From Amphiura filiformis (Eukaryota > Echinodermata > Ophiuroidea > Amphilepidida > Amphiuridae), in the NCBI RefSeq assembly GCF_039555335.1, contig NC_092628.1, positions 64,993,292 through 65,057,291 on the forward strand: 64,000 bases of DNA, read 5' to 3'. Below are positions 11,903 to 23,119 of the stretch, piece by piece. The notes under the pieces were generated by a model, which was not told the origin of the DNA, did not search any database, and worked only from the letters and a program-made list of their open reading frames with translations. The position numbers and the translations under genes are program-made. Numbering within the stretch: position 1 is the first letter of the stretch; every line of letters begins with the position of its first letter.

Positions 11903-12879
11903 AATAGGTGCGACATGATTTACCCTCCTTTGTTACATCTTCTCTGTTTGTACACAGGACGTTAAAATACTAATCAATTCAACAAAAGTTCATGAAATAT
12001 CACGTTTATTGACACATTATATCATTTGTTACATTTTCATACACTTGTTACATTTTCGCAAATAAGACTAAAATATTTTTATTGTAATTACAGCTCAACT
12101 TACCGTACTTTGCCTAACCAGACAGTCCATGCCAAAATTGTTACTACACCTTTACATTTCATCGAATCTCTTTTTGATGTCTGTCATTTTGAACATCATA
12201 CTTGAAAGATGTATGCTATGTAGAAACTTTATTTTGCAATTTCATAATTTGCATCTTATTAGCATATTTGCAAGAAAAAACATGAAAATCAATAAATACC
12301 TATATTTTTCACAATTTCAATATTTTATTAGAAATTAAGCATGTAGGCCGTTTGTTATGACTTGATGAATGAAACTGTGAGACAGATTTTGATATTTTTG
12401 CTTATTTTTCCTTTTTTTGCCCCAAAATCACAATTTTTGGATGACCTATATTTTCTTTGAATATTTATCAAATTTCTTAATTTAGGTATAATACAGTGCA
12501 GAAAAGATGTCAAAAAAATCTGTTAAAACAGATTTCCAATAAATTGTTCCATTTTCCATTTTGGGTTAAATACTCAATTTTCATGCGCGGGATATTTGAA
12601 ACATAGAATGAAAACATGTCCATTGCACTTTTTCCTCGAGATGTACTATAATATCAAGGTTACGGATATATTATAATCCCTTCTTATCTTCACTGATCCA
12701 TCAGATACCTATTGTTATGAATGATCAATGAAAAGGTTCAGAACTGGGCTACTAATGGTCTTGTCAAGTATCTATAGTTATTTTCATGACTGTGTCAACT
12801 CAAAAATCATGCAAGGTCGAATGTAGGAAAAGTATGATCAGTTGAGCTGTACAACATTGTCAAACCGCTTAAGGGTCAT
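11903..12879. other. AT-rich non-coding stretch
   Basis: No gene, RNA or repeat family recognised. Confidence 0.35.
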
Positions 12880-13085
12880 ACAGACTCCTATTATTCGACG
12901 TAGAGTATTCGGATTCCATTCCGATTCTATTTCCAGGGGTGTTGAACTTCTTATGTTTGATGACGTAAAGTCGATGATGTTAATAGAACGTCTGATAGAA
13001 ATATATTATCGAATCTACGTCATCAAACATTCGTTAGAAGTTAAACATGACTGAAAATAGAATGGGAATAGATTACATAACGAAG
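12880..13085. repeat. Inverted-repeat element
   Basis: Two inverted pairs are visible: ATTCCGATTCTATTTCC near 12918 against the reverse complement of GAAAATAGAATGGGAAT near 13053, and TATGTTTGATGACGTA near 12953 against TACGTCATCAAACATT near 13016. The unit can form one long imperfect hairpin. Confidence 0.6.
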
Positions 13086-13101
13086 ACAAGTTAAATCCCT
13101 T

Positions 13102-13486
13102 AGGGGCTGTGCAATAATTATGAGCCGGGGGTGGCAAAAATTTGCATGCCTCCTCTCGGCCTGCCAAAAATCTCTTGCCCCTCCCCTCTCGGCCAGCCAA
13201 AAAAATCTCCCTCTCCCCTCCTTTGCACATGTCAACTTTTTGGGATCCCAATTTGCAAACCTTAAATGGTCTACATACATGTTGTGAGCGTAGCGAGCAG
13301 GAAAATTTGCATAATTATTTGAATATTTCCGCGCACTGTTTCCTAAGCCTGTTTAGAGAGTTTTATTTAAAAGGCGCCCCATGAATGTGTGCCAACAATC
13401 GCTTGCTCCCCTTTCGGCTCACCAAATATTTCTTTCCCCCCAATTTTACCCTCCCAATAGGGCTTATAATTATTGCATAGCCCCTT
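13102..13486. mobile_element. MITE-like element, AGGGGCT termini
   Basis: AGGGGCTGTGCAATAATTAT at the left pairs with ATAATTATTGCATAGCCCCT at the right. The interior is C-rich, with repeated CTCTCGGCC and CCCCTCCC stretches and a short GAGCGTAGCGAGCAGG segment. The GC-rich interior between AT-rich arms and the lack of open frames fit a non-autonomous element. Confidence 0.65.
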
Positions 13487-14737
13487 TTTTATTAAAAAAA
13501 AAATAACAACAAGAACATGGATTATGGTGTTAACAGGTTTACAAAGGAAATCATTCGTATTTAAGCTTTTTACCCTGATTTGGCATTTTGTTGAGGCTGA
13601 TCGACCGTGTAAACAAATAAGCAAAACAGTTTATAACCTTAGACACATGTTTATATAGAGGTTGTGCATATGACGTATCATACCGTAAATATGGCGGACT
13701 ACTCAAAAACATTCAACAAAAGCATGATTGCAATCTACCGCGACAGTTCGTCTCACACACATAACAAATGCACTACGATCAAATAGGTTGATGACAACCA
13801 GGGCTACGACACTGGCTCATTTGCATGGCAAAATTACCCGTCTCCTCCGCAGCCAATTTGGTTTCGCTCCATCGAAATCAAGCTAGCCAAGGAGGAGACT
13901 ACCCTCCTTTGTGTTTGTTCATTTGTGTATGGAGAGCGAGCCATTCTTGGAGTCTATAATGACTTAGGCTACGCTCTCAGCTAGAGTCCGACGCTGCATT
14001 GTACTAGAAATACCTTTTCTGTGAAATCGCTATAGAGCCAACCGGGAACACGTATTCGTTTTGAAAATATAGCATTAAAATACTAATGTGCTTTTAGTAT
14101 GACTGGAGACATTTGAGACTTGGTCTATTTAACCTGTTCTTGAACCTGAATTTGGATATAATATAAAGGATGTATACATTTTGCTTGGGATATAAATGGT
14201 GAGTACAATTGAGATGGTAAACTTAGAACTGATTGGACACATAATGGCAAAACAGGTACCTGAATCACAAAAATGATTGAAACGGAAGCTTTTGAAAAGT
14301 GTGTGATTTGGCAGAATGGTGGCAAGAAATGTTACTATTTTTCATCACTGCTGTAGTTTGGACATACAAACTTTGTACCTATGGCTTAAGTAGGATTCAG
14401 TGATATATTGCAGCTAGTTTAAAATAAAAAATACGGGTCAAGAAAGTAAATAGAAGAACTTTAATGAATAAGCTTATGGCCAAATGTGGAGCACTGAAAA
14501 TTTACGTTTTCTAGAACTTGTAAATTATATTTCGGAGGTTCATATACCAAAGTTTGATAGCAAGAATGTAATATGATTGTGGAATGTTTGACATATGCGT
14601 AGAATTTGGTAGAGAAATCGGTGTGAAGTATGGTATGATATCAACGGTCCAAAAATAAAATAGCGAGTGGTGAAAGGGGGCCCAAGTCATAGGCTAGGTA
14701 TTAGGTTTTAAATACCATCGATCCATTATGCAATTTT
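13487..14737. other. Non-coding stretch
   Basis: No gene or repeat family could be assigned. Confidence 0.35.
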
Positions 14738-14846
14738 ACACGGTCGGACATAAGTGAGTTATTACTGGTAATAGGCGCGGCGACTTGTAACCGGCAATAG
14801 GGACGTATTACCGGTATAAAGTGACGACTGTAAGTCCGACTGTGTG
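14738..14846. mobile_element. Very small MITE, about 109 bp
   Basis: ACACGGTCGGACATAAGTGA at the left and TGTAAGTCCGACTGTGT at the right are imperfect inverted repeats. Inner GGTAATA/TATTACC pairs extend the hairpin. Confidence 0.6.
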
Positions 14847-14875
14847 AACACGACTTGAGAGTACTTGCAATACGT

Positions 14876-15149
14876 TGGCGAAGTGACGTAGTTAATCGCT
14901 TTAACTACCATAGCAATAGGTGAATACAAGTTTGACTATATCGCCCCGCACTACAACGTTCATGCGGTACCGATGTCAAAGAAATGCTAATCACTTGCAC
15001 CGGTAAGATTAGTCTCTTTGAAAAGAGCGGTACGTGGTATTGTATTCAATCTATTATATGATTGAAGACAGGTGATGAGTGCAACATGATGTAGTGCAGA
15101 GCGATCTATTCAAAATTGTATTTATCTATTGTGACGTCACTTCACCAGT
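14876..15149. mobile_element. Dispersed MITE family, copy 2
   Basis: The left end is GGCGAAGTGACGTAG followed by AACTACCATAGCAATAGGTG. The right end is TGTGACGTCACTTCACC. The interior again has GATTAGTCTCTTTGAAAAGA with GCGGTA, and AGGTGATGAGTGCAAC. Same family as 11562-11902. Confidence 0.75.
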
Positions 15150-16122
15150 GTATAGCTTCTGGATTATTTCCGTGACATTGAATGTGCATAATAATTATGT
15201 ATAGTAGCCGATACAAACAGAAACTACTGTGTCCCTTAATCAAATGTCAATTATCAACACGTGTTCGCGAAATTACGTTTTACAGAGTTGAGTGTAATAA
15301 TGGGCATTGGGTATACTCGATTATTAAATTGTATTAATTAAAATATGTTTTCAATGCAGATAGACCGTGTTTGCGACCGCCCTATCTGTATTAATTCAAT
15401 AATATAATAATTTGACAAGAAGTCTCTCACGCAGCAGTCAGGGTGTTTAGCTTTCACTCAAGTTATGGACTTTCTAGATGCTATAAAGTCACGTAAACTT
15501 CAAGGATTATACGCAGTAAATAGGGAAAAATATATTAATTTTATAAGGACATGAAATACACTATAAAAATTCGATTATTCAACCCATTCAACCCAACAAA
15601 GATTATTGTTGAAAGATACGAGACATCATCATACTCCTGAGTCAAGCTCTGCCTGTCCGACATATAAACGCCCTCTAGCAAGGTCACAACATCATTTTTA
15701 ATAACAATACGCTATTTACATAAGAATATGGACACATGCAAATTAGCTAGTGCCACATCCTGATTTATGGATCCATGATTATGATGTTATCTCGGCTATA
15801 ATAGGCTGTCCACGCTATCTGCCGAGAAAGGTACTCCAAATAGTCGTTGAAACTGAACGTTGATGGCGCTGTTAAGGAAAATATGATGGTAGCAGCTGCG
15901 GACCGTTTCTCGAAGCTTGTGTGCATGGAAACAAAAAATGTGAATAATAACTTCTTAAAATTCAAAACCTTGGATCACTTGACTTGTATTTGAAAAATTC
16001 TACCAAAAGTAGGTATAAAATACGCATCGTGAACATGGGGAACAAGAACAATTAATTTACAATCTTAGATCACTTTTAGTACAGACTTGTAATTGTATAT
16101 TGTAAATTCTACCACCACCACG
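15150..16122. other. Non-coding stretch
   Basis: AT-rich, with no supported feature. Confidence 0.35.
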
Positions 16123-16575
16123 CCCCCCCCCCCCTTCCCGGGGGCACCCCACTTTGGAGGTGACGCGTATGCAGGGCTGTTAAGACCCCTTTTTCAGCAT
16201 CGCTATCACTCAAAGACCCCATATTTGTTTACGAACACATGCTCTGTCACCCGAAGACCCCTTATTTTTCCATTTTATCTGTCACCCAAAGACCCTTATT
16301 TTTCAATTTGAACAGCAACTTTTATTTATCACTGATTTTGATACTTATTTTGAAAAAAAACCAAAGAAATTTGAAGCTGAGATTTAGAACTCAAATTTCA
16401 ATGTTGGAGGTTTCTGTGGCGCTGCTTCGGCTCTCACCCAAAGGTTCCATTTAAAAAATTGGTCATGTTCTATCCCCAATGACACCCATATTTTTTACAT
16501 TTTGCTCTCACCGAATGCCAAAAGTTATGCTCTCACCCAATGACCCTGGGGCCACTCACATAAATGGTCTGTACG
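16123..16575. repeat. C-rich dispersed repeat with CACCCAAAGACCC units
   Basis: After a run of 12 C the sequence reads GGGGGCACCCCACTTTGGAG, followed by degenerate copies of TCACCC(A/G)AAGACCCC(T)TATTTTTC. It closes with GACCCTGGGGCCACTCACAT. The open frames here come from the repeat units, not from a gene. Confidence 0.55.
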
Positions 16576-17573
16576 CCTGCGTGACCAACAAAACAAATAA
16601 AAGAGGTGGTCATTTTAGGAAAGTTACGCGCGTGATGCATTTAGGTATGGATGGCGAATACCTTCAAAATACGCGCAAGATAATACGCCTAACCTTACAC
16701 TCCTAAGATGCAATCTTAGACATCTAAGATGCAATTTTATCTTAGACGTCAAAGTTAACACACTTTATGAACAATTTTGAGTGAATTACTCAAAAACATT
16801 TCTCAACCTAAATATGAATTCTGGAGGGGCACTTTTTAAGAAAAGTGATTTTTGAGTTTTGTTTTCGCCACTGTTTCTGTGCCTAATTGAGGTTTGTGTG
16901 GCCGATTGCGATGATTTAAAGTTGGGGTTCAAGTTTACGTTGTTGATAATCAAAATTTTATCATAATTTGATTGCAGTTTATCTTAATTCAGTCCCAAAA
17001 ATGTTTTGTTTACTGCACTGCACAGCGTCAGTGCAGTCACCGGAGCAGATCAAAATATATTTACAATTTTGTAGGACACTTACGTTCAACATGGGCCTAA
17101 ATATTTTTTTCTTAACTATCTGTTCCTATGGGACAGGAAATTGTTGAAAGTGTCAGGAAAAATCTTCAAAAGTCACCCATTTGGGGTTACCCCGGAGAGA
17201 ATTTTGTCCCGCTTTGGCTGGAATTGACCATATATCAATGGTTTCCTGCTTATATAATGCGGGGTAATATATTCAGAAATTGTGTAAACCCATCAGTAAT
17301 GAATCCTGTTACATCATTACATCTACGGCGACTTCTGTAGGAAACATGTGTGTCTGTTCGTCTGAGAACAGTAACTTTCTTGCAGAACTTTCAAACCAAA
17401 TAATACCAACAAATCAAACTTACATTATATATGCAAGCTATAGCTACATAATAATATTATAACAGAATTAAGAAGGTTTTGTCAGTTCACATTTCATTAT
17501 TTGTTAAATTGTAATGTATATGGAATAAATAAAATACTTCTGTAATACCAATTGAGAAGGAAACTACGACTCA
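16576..17573. other. 3' flank of the guanylyl cyclase gene
   Basis: No coding feature. CCTGTTACATCATTACATC near 17305 resembles the right end of the dispersed MITE family and may be a solo end. The cyclase transcript must end in this stretch or further downstream, but no convincing polyadenylation signal on the minus strand was located. Confidence 0.4.
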
Positions 17574-17747
17574 TCACATACTTGGTACAGTCAAAAGAAG
17601 GCCAGGATCTTGGACTTTCGTGCTGGATTGATATGCGTAGTTGGTTGGTATATTTGGCATGTAGCTGGTGCCCGGTTCCCTGTTACCCTTAAATGGTGTT
17701 GATGATGTGTCGCGTACTAACCAATACGTTTTTTGCATTCCTTTGCC
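17574..17747 (-). CDS. Guanylyl cyclase terminal coding exon
   Basis: Begins in phase 0 with GKGMQKTYWLVRD, the conserved end of the catalytic domain (the K-G-K-G-x-x-x-T-Y-W-L pattern in this family). It then runs into a non-conserved tail of about 45 residues rich in S, T, P and N and stops at TGA (17574-17576). The acceptor is the CAG just above 17747. The short unstructured tail is usual for receptor cyclases outside the photoreceptor group. Confidence 0.92.
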   Translation of the reverse strand, partial: GKGMQKTYWLVRDTSSTPFKGNREPGTSYMPNIPTNYAYQSSTKVQDPGLLLTVPSM

Positions 17748-17988
17748 CTGATGAGGTAAATAATTGAGCCAGTTTATTACAAAACATACAAACATTATGT
17801 CATCATGGCACCAAAGCATTGACGGTTTTAAGCTTGTATCTAAATATTAATGCATTTGGTATCACATAGCAACACTGCTCAGACATGAACACATTGTTGT
17901 CAAGTACTCTTGACTCTTCAATCAATTCCTATCTAAAAATATTTAATATAAATGAATTTCTTTATAGCAATTATAGCCTACTTCTTAC

Positions 17989-18080
17989 CTTGACCTCAAG
18001 TTCGCCGCGGAGTTCCGTTTCAAAAATTCCAAAGCTATCTAGAATCTCCTTTGTTTCAATGCTCATATGTATTTTTTGAG
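17989..18080 (-). CDS. Guanylyl cyclase exon, late catalytic domain
   Basis: A 92-bp exon encoding AQKIHMSIETKEILDSFG and then FETELRGELEVK, the beta-strand segment that follows the R-M-E-S motif in class III cyclases. TTACAG precedes it and GTAAGA follows it on the minus strand. The first two bases complete a codon begun in the upstream exon. A long microsatellite lies in the intron just upstream. Confidence 0.93.
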
Positions 18081-18112
18081 CTGTAAGTAATAAAAGTCGA
18101 TCGAGTAATAAC

Positions 18113-18133
18113 ACTAATAATAATAATAATAAT

Positions 18134-18210
<77 letters not shown>

Positions 18211-18212
18211 AC
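18113..18212. repeat. (AAT)n-(AAC)n compound microsatellite
   Basis: About 100 bp of AAT units passing into AAC units, 33 bp upstream of a cyclase exon acceptor. The long poly-leucine frame on the minus strand is only this repeat. Confidence 0.95.
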
Positions 18213-18464
18213 TTTTAATAATAATAATGATAATTAAATTAGTAATAATTAAATTAAATTTCAAATTGATGGCACTGGAAAACGAAATGAAGTATGAAGC
18301 TCAAATTTTCAGGATTTTACTTTCTCATCTATATCTACCACCACACAGAAAAAGAAAAAGAGGCGTTGCGGTGCACATCCCTAGAGTCGACATGGAATGG
18401 CTCTAATGAATCATTGCCAGCGGATCATTGATTGAAAAAATAAAAATAACTATTCAAAGTCTCC

Positions 18465-18486
18465 AATATATATATATATATATATA
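18465..18486. repeat. (TA)n microsatellite
   Basis: Eleven TA units in the cyclase intron. Confidence 0.9.
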
Positions 18487-18508
18487 CATGATAATCTTGT
18501 ATTGTGCC

Positions 18509-18876
18509 CAGTGGCGTAGCCAGTGGGGGGCAGGGGGCCGGTCCCCCCCGCTCGTCATGGCCGTCGGTTCATGTAAGGCCGTCGGTAGACGGAAGGCTTT
18601 TTTGGTGAAAAAAATTGGGTTAACAATAGACATTTTTCACCCAATAACTTGAAAGTTTGTATAAAACAATGATGAAAATTGTGAATTACACATAAAAATT
18701 TAGTGTTTTGCGCCCATTATCCTTTTTATTTTTTTTATATTTTTTTGCTCTTCATTTTTTCAAACCATGCAAAAAGAAATTGGGTCAACAAATCACAACT
18801 TCCGTCGGCAAAAATATTTCCGTCGGTACATTTACAAGTTGTGCCCTCCGGTTCAAAAATCCTGGCTACGCCACTG
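18509..18876. mobile_element. hAT-like MITE, 368 bp
   Basis: The ends are CAGTGGCGTAGCCAG and CTGGCTACGCCACTG, perfect 15-bp inverted repeats. They are flanked by an exact 8-bp direct repeat ATTGTGCC (18501-18508 and 18877-18884). An 8-bp duplication is the hAT signature. The interior has no transposase. It inserted into the cyclase intron only 11 bp from the splice donor of the exon at 18888-18986. Confidence 0.88.
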
Positions 18877-18887
18877 ATTGTGCCCAC

Positions 18888-18986
18888 CTTCACCATTAGA
18901 TTCCATTCGTGACGCCATGTTTACTGTATCACCAAATAAACAATAACGTGGCATCGTGTATCCAACAACACCAGCCACACATGGTC
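18888..18986 (-). CDS. Guanylyl cyclase exon, base-recognition segment
   Basis: A 99-bp exon encoding the segment [19 protein letters not shown] followed by [13 protein letters not shown]. The C of RYCLFGD is the residue that, with the E of the upstream VETIGDAY, selects guanine over adenine. N and R of TVNMASR are the transition-state residues. All are intact. It starts with two bases completing the Gly codon of HTG and ends with one base of the next Ala codon. The donor GTGGGC is non-consensus after position +2 and is crowded by the MITE. Confidence 0.95.
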
Positions 18987-19165
18987 CTGTAAATAAAAAA
19001 AAAAAAAAAAAATACCTCATTTTGAGTTGCTTCCATCGACGATTGCACATACCCTACCACAAGCTTACCATGGAAAGATGATTGAAAATGGGGTTTATAA
19101 GTGCACATCTCTTAAGGCAAGTCAGGGCCTTCAGGTCAGAGTTTTCCAGTTTTGGTTATTTTGCT

Positions 19166-19450
19166 TCAGGGGTAGACGCAATCATTAATGCGGGATATGT
19201 AAACATAGTCGCCAGTCGTGCACTTCTTAAAATATCGATGCCGCAGTTCCTTTCCAATCGCCACCACGTACCCGGTATTTAAAAGTAAAATTTGATCTTG
19301 TTGCAGTGACTGCAAATTAGTTTTATCTTTAAAATACCCACCGAGAGGAATATAACATTTGCACCTAACCAATCTACATTCTGTTGTTTGCCATTGCCGA
19401 CCATCCGAAAAACATGTTAAAGGAACGTCACCGGAAAGCATGGTAAGCAT
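19166..19450 (-). CDS. Cysteine-rich, sushi-like ORF in cyclase intron (possible fragment)
   Basis: A 94-codon open frame with a protein-like composition. It contains VPLTCFSDGRQWQTTECRLV, a C-x-C motif and later RHRYFKKCTTGDYVY and NDCV. The spacing (LTC..DGRQW....C..V.C....P.GG) resembles a sushi/CCP module with part of a second. A stop lies three codons before the first ATG and no clear splice sites bound it. It is not part of the cyclase frame. It could be an exon of an intronic gene, a retrocopied fragment or transposon cargo. I do not recognise a specific protein. Confidence 0.35.
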   Translation of the reverse strand: MLTMLSGDVPLTCFSDGRQWQTTECRLVRCKCYIPLGGYFKDKTNLQSLQQDQILLLNTGYVVAIGKELRHRYFKKCTTGDYVYISRINDCVYP

Positions 19451-20011
19451 AAAACGTCAGTGAAAACCTCAAAATGCAGTCACAATATGTATATATTAGT
19501 AAATCCCCCAAACGAATGGTAACGTAGGTCTGCCGAAAAGAGCTGTGTCCACAATAAGAAACTATGTGCCCAAAGATTTGTCTTTAGCATGTTGCTTTCT
19601 TGAAATATCCCTAAAAACATCAAATTTGGAGAAATCGCCACAAAAACAAACACGAGCCTTCCAAATTAAATACACAATCGCACTTGGTGGCCTGGCCATT
19701 ACTTGCCCCTGTGATTTGGGGTAGGTCGTGTCTTTCCCTCTCCGTGTACCAGCATAGCCTTGATCAAGGCTTCCTCCTTACTTTTTCACTATTCATGCTC
19801 TTCTTTATAGGACCCATGGGCGAAGTATCATATACTGGACTCCCTCAGATTTTTAGTCAGGTCAGAATTTTTGTGTGGAAACATGAGCTTAGGGAGAAGT
19901 ATACCTTGTGGGCATGGTGTGCACTTTGCTCAAACACTTCCCCTGCAGTGTACAGTATGCCTGGGGTAAGGTATGATAAGAAAGCCCACTATATAGCAAT
20001 TCAAATGACAA

Positions 20012-21116
20012 ACACTTCACTAATTTCGCGGGTACTTTATTTCGCGAATCGCCGGTCCTCGCCATTTTCGCGGGTACTTAATTTCATGAATCCAGGATTT
20101 TCAAATTCCAGTAAATGACACGGTAAACACAAGCAGTATTTCACGTCAAGTTTCGAATTCAAAATTAGCCTCACTTTGCTGCGTATTTCCACCTTACCTT
20201 CCCTTAATTAAATGTTGAGATAAATGTTGAGATATGGCCATATTTTGTAGGAAATCATATGCAAACTATGATAAAATTACGAGATACTTCATGACTTTTG
20301 TCAAAGTAAAAAAAAACCATGTGGCCCATGGGCGCGGCCATTTTACATCCTCGTTCAATCAGAACATTTTATTTTCGTTTTAAACTTTATTTTCTCATGT
20401 TATTACACTCCAAACAACACTCTAAAATTATTTTAATATGTTTTCGTGATTTAAAAAGATATTCTAAAATGATTAGAAGTGATTTAATAAAAACAAACTG
20501 AGACAGAAATAAAATATTCCATGTGGCGGCGGCCATTTTACAACCTCGTTCAATCAGAACATTTTATTTTATTTTTAAACTTTATTTTCACAAGTTACAA
20601 CACTCTGAACAAGACTCTAAAATATTATTTTATTTGTTTCTATGATTTAAAAAGATATTTTTAAATGTTTAGAAGTGGTTTTAATTAAAACATTATGAGA
20701 CAGAAATGAAAGTTTGTATTAGCATGATTGGTTACTACTTTCTAAGCTGCAAATGGATCAACAAAAATAGACACCAATTTTCCGATGCTCTAGCGACTTT
20801 TCTGTGAAAGTGCAATGCTTTGTGGAATTTATATGATCTTTGTAATGATATATGAGGCTATTTTGATGATGTTTCCAGGTAAATTGAATTTAATAAATGA
20901 AAATTATTTATATCAGATAGTCACAAAAAAAATTTAGAGGTGAATTCTGTAATGGAAGTTGCCAGAGTTGGGTTGTCAAATTCGGAACCCAGTTCCGACT
21001 TGTGCAAATTTTCAGCGGCATATGAAAGGATTCAAATTCTTTAGATGTTATTAAATTCGCGGGGATTTAATTTCATGAAACAAAAGTCCTCGCGAAATTC
21101 GCGAAATTAAGTGGTT
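20012..21116. mobile_element. MITE-like element with TTTCGCG termini
   Basis: The left end has CACTTCACTAATTTCGCGGG and two further TTTCGCG(A/G) copies. The right end has CGCGAAATTCGCGAAATTAA followed by GTGG, its inverse. Inside, a unit of about 200 bp is tandemly duplicated (about 20316-20517 and 20518-20712). Both copies contain GCGGCCATTTTACA and TTCAATCAGAACATTTTATT, with many substitutions between them. No transposase is present. Confidence 0.6.
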
Positions 21117-21507
21117 TTAAGTATGATGGTGAATAATTATTTTGAAAGAATAAATAACTTCAAATTTTGGAAAGAAATGTAAATTTTTGGAAGATGTGGC
21201 AAAGCTTCCATGAATTTTACATTCACTAACTATGGACGCCAAAAGACTTGAAGCAAGTCTAGTACCAGCACTATAGTTTAGTTTTAGTTTACCCCTATCA
21301 GAGCCCTTATCCACAATGTTAAGGAAAGTTCTATAGGAGCAAGTATGGAGTAACTGCTATCTGATGTCTCCCTAACTCCCCACACACAAGCGCACCCCAA
21401 CGTTAGTTTTGTTTCTGAAATAGCGAAACTATACTTGGCAATAGCGGAACAGCGAAAATAGCGGAAAATAGCGAAACTACACTTGACATTGAATAGGTTT
21501 CACTTAC

Positions 21508-21685
21508 CAGTATGAATTCCAATACGAAGCTGTACAGACTCGTGACTCCTATCTCCAATAGCACTGACGGATGTTATTGATTGTAACATGTCCACACTCA
21601 TTTTTGCTATTTCATAGGCATGATTACTGCCATTGCGTATAGGAAGACCCGATGCCACCATGTAAGCATCGCCGATGGTCTCCAC
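21508..21685 (-). CDS. Guanylyl cyclase exon, second metal site and HTG
   Basis: A 178-bp exon encoding VETIGDAYMVASGLP to VQLRIGIHTG. D of TIGDAY is one of the two catalytic metal-binding aspartates and E of VETIG is the guanine-specifying glutamate. It starts in phase 0 after a TTCAG acceptor and ends HTG|GTAAGT with one base of Gly carried over. The domain is full length here, with no insertion. Confidence 0.96.
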
Positions 21686-21828
21686 CTGAATGAAACCACA
21701 AGGATATAAATAACGATTTCAATCGACATAGAAGATTACACTCGGGGTGTCCACAGACGTTTAAAAGATTTATTCTTAGTTACAGCTGTGACTTCATGAA
21801 CAGGGGTTGCCTCGTTGTTCTAAATTAT

Positions 21829-22073
21829 GTTTAAAGCAATAATTTATACAATAATAGTAAAAAAAAGGAGTTTCAATTGGCCTGTCATTTGCAAATTTTT
21901 GACTCTTTCAAACTAAAATTTTACACAATATATTGCCAAAATGGTCCACCATATGATTTCAGTTAGGTCTTCCTTTTGCAAAAGTTTCTCACTTCTGAAG
22001 GGGGCACACCTCTCCGACACCACTTACGTCGCAAGTTGTTTAAAGCAATAATTTATACAATAACAGGGCAAAC
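21829..22073. repeat. Pair of ~28-bp direct repeats
   Basis: GTTTAAAGCAATAATTTATA followed by CAATAA occurs at about 21829 and again at about 22038, with about 180 bp of non-coding intron between. It may be a target duplication around an old insertion or a small tandem duplication. Confidence 0.5.
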
Positions 22074-22261
22074 ATATAGGCATGTATATGCGCAACACAC
22101 AAGCATTTGAAATACCCAGAGAAACCAACAAACTGTACCAAATTAGTCTCGTTGCAAAAGACTAAATTTGGTACAAAATTATGCAATCGGTTATAGTTGT
22201 CTAATGAATTTTTGATTTTGTGTGTGAGTGGCACCTTTATTCACATTATGGACTTTGCTAT

Positions 22262-22325
22262 ATGTCTACTATAGCACACGTCATAATTAAATTCGTAAGA
22301 ATATCATCAAACAGAGTGTACAAAC
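22262..22325 (-). pseudogene. Degenerate partial copy of the adjacent cyclase exon
   Basis: Directly downstream of the 69-bp exon, the minus strand can be read as YTLFDDILTN, closely matching YTVFDNILTH in the exon itself. At DNA level the two share GAATAT(C/T)ATCAAA and GTGTACAA in the same order. The copy lacks the exon start and carries a 5-base insertion. It looks like a partial tandem duplication now decaying in the intron. Confidence 0.5.
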
Positions 22326-22394
22326 CTTGTATACGTCGTAATGAGTGAGAATATTATCAAATACGGTGTACAATCCATTCAAAAGTCCAACGAC
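22326..22394 (-). CDS. Guanylyl cyclase exon, 23 codons
   Basis: Short phase-0 exon encoding VVGLLNGLYTVFDNIL then THYDVYK, the helix between the two metal-binding loops of the catalytic domain. The acceptor TTGCAG and donor AAG|GTTTGT are clear. The next exon supplies VETIGDAY, giving the family pattern Y-K-V-E-T-I-G-D-A-Y. Confidence 0.95.
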
Positions 22395-22595
22395 CTGCAA
22401 CAACAATGGATAAGAAAATTCGTATTTATAATTAGGGCCAATAATTATACAGTAGATGAACATGATAATCATTTATTATGTACCCGATTACAATTATTTA
22501 CGATCATAAAAGGTACACTCTAAACAAGAGCGTAAATTTATCAAAGAAAATACATTTCGCAAGAAACTAGAATTCGGTTTCACTTCAGCAAATAC

Positions 22596-22719
22596 CTGCA
22601 ATGGTGAACTTTTTGATGCCATGTCCGTAAATCCAACGATGTCACTGAAGCATATGGTAACACTAATGAAAGATTCTGGTTCAACCACCTCACCTTTCAT
22701 TAACTGATTTGCCACGGTT
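22596..22719 (-). CDS. Guanylyl cyclase exon, first metal site
   Basis: A 124-bp exon encoding TVANQLMKGEVVEPESF and then VTICFSDIVGFTDMASKSSPLQ. The D of FSDIVGFTD is the first catalytic metal ligand. One base completes the Lys of the LLYEVLPK motif from the upstream exon. The exon ends in phase 0 at CAG|GTATTT. Confidence 0.96.
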
Positions 22720-23119
22720 CTGTAAGAAAATGATGCCAATATTTCAATAATTAATTGTTTGATTCGGGGAGGGGGTCTCCCTGGTTAAACCTATGTAGGG
22801 AGATGCGCCAAGGTTTTGGGGTACCTTTTCAGCAATTTTGGTATATGGACGGGTGGGTTTTTAGTGTAGACCTATGCGCCCAATTGGGCGTATTTTGGGG
22901 AAAGTGTCCTTAAAGCACCAAATTAGGGCAAATTAGGGTGATTTTTGGCTGCTTTTTGATGAAAATTGGCATACTGATGAGTAGCAAAAACAGCAAAATG
23001 TTGGTATAGAGAAAGTCAGTATCCAAAAGTCTGCGTGGCACATCCCCGTACAAAAAGTTTTGATTACGCTGTATTATTTAAAAGTAATGGCGCTACATTG
23101 TAGCAGGTTGTAGAAATTG

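Noticed and set aside
17971-18264. Poly-leucine frame on the minus strand
   Set aside because: It reads through the AAC/AAT microsatellite. Only the last part is the real cyclase exon, which is entered by splicing.
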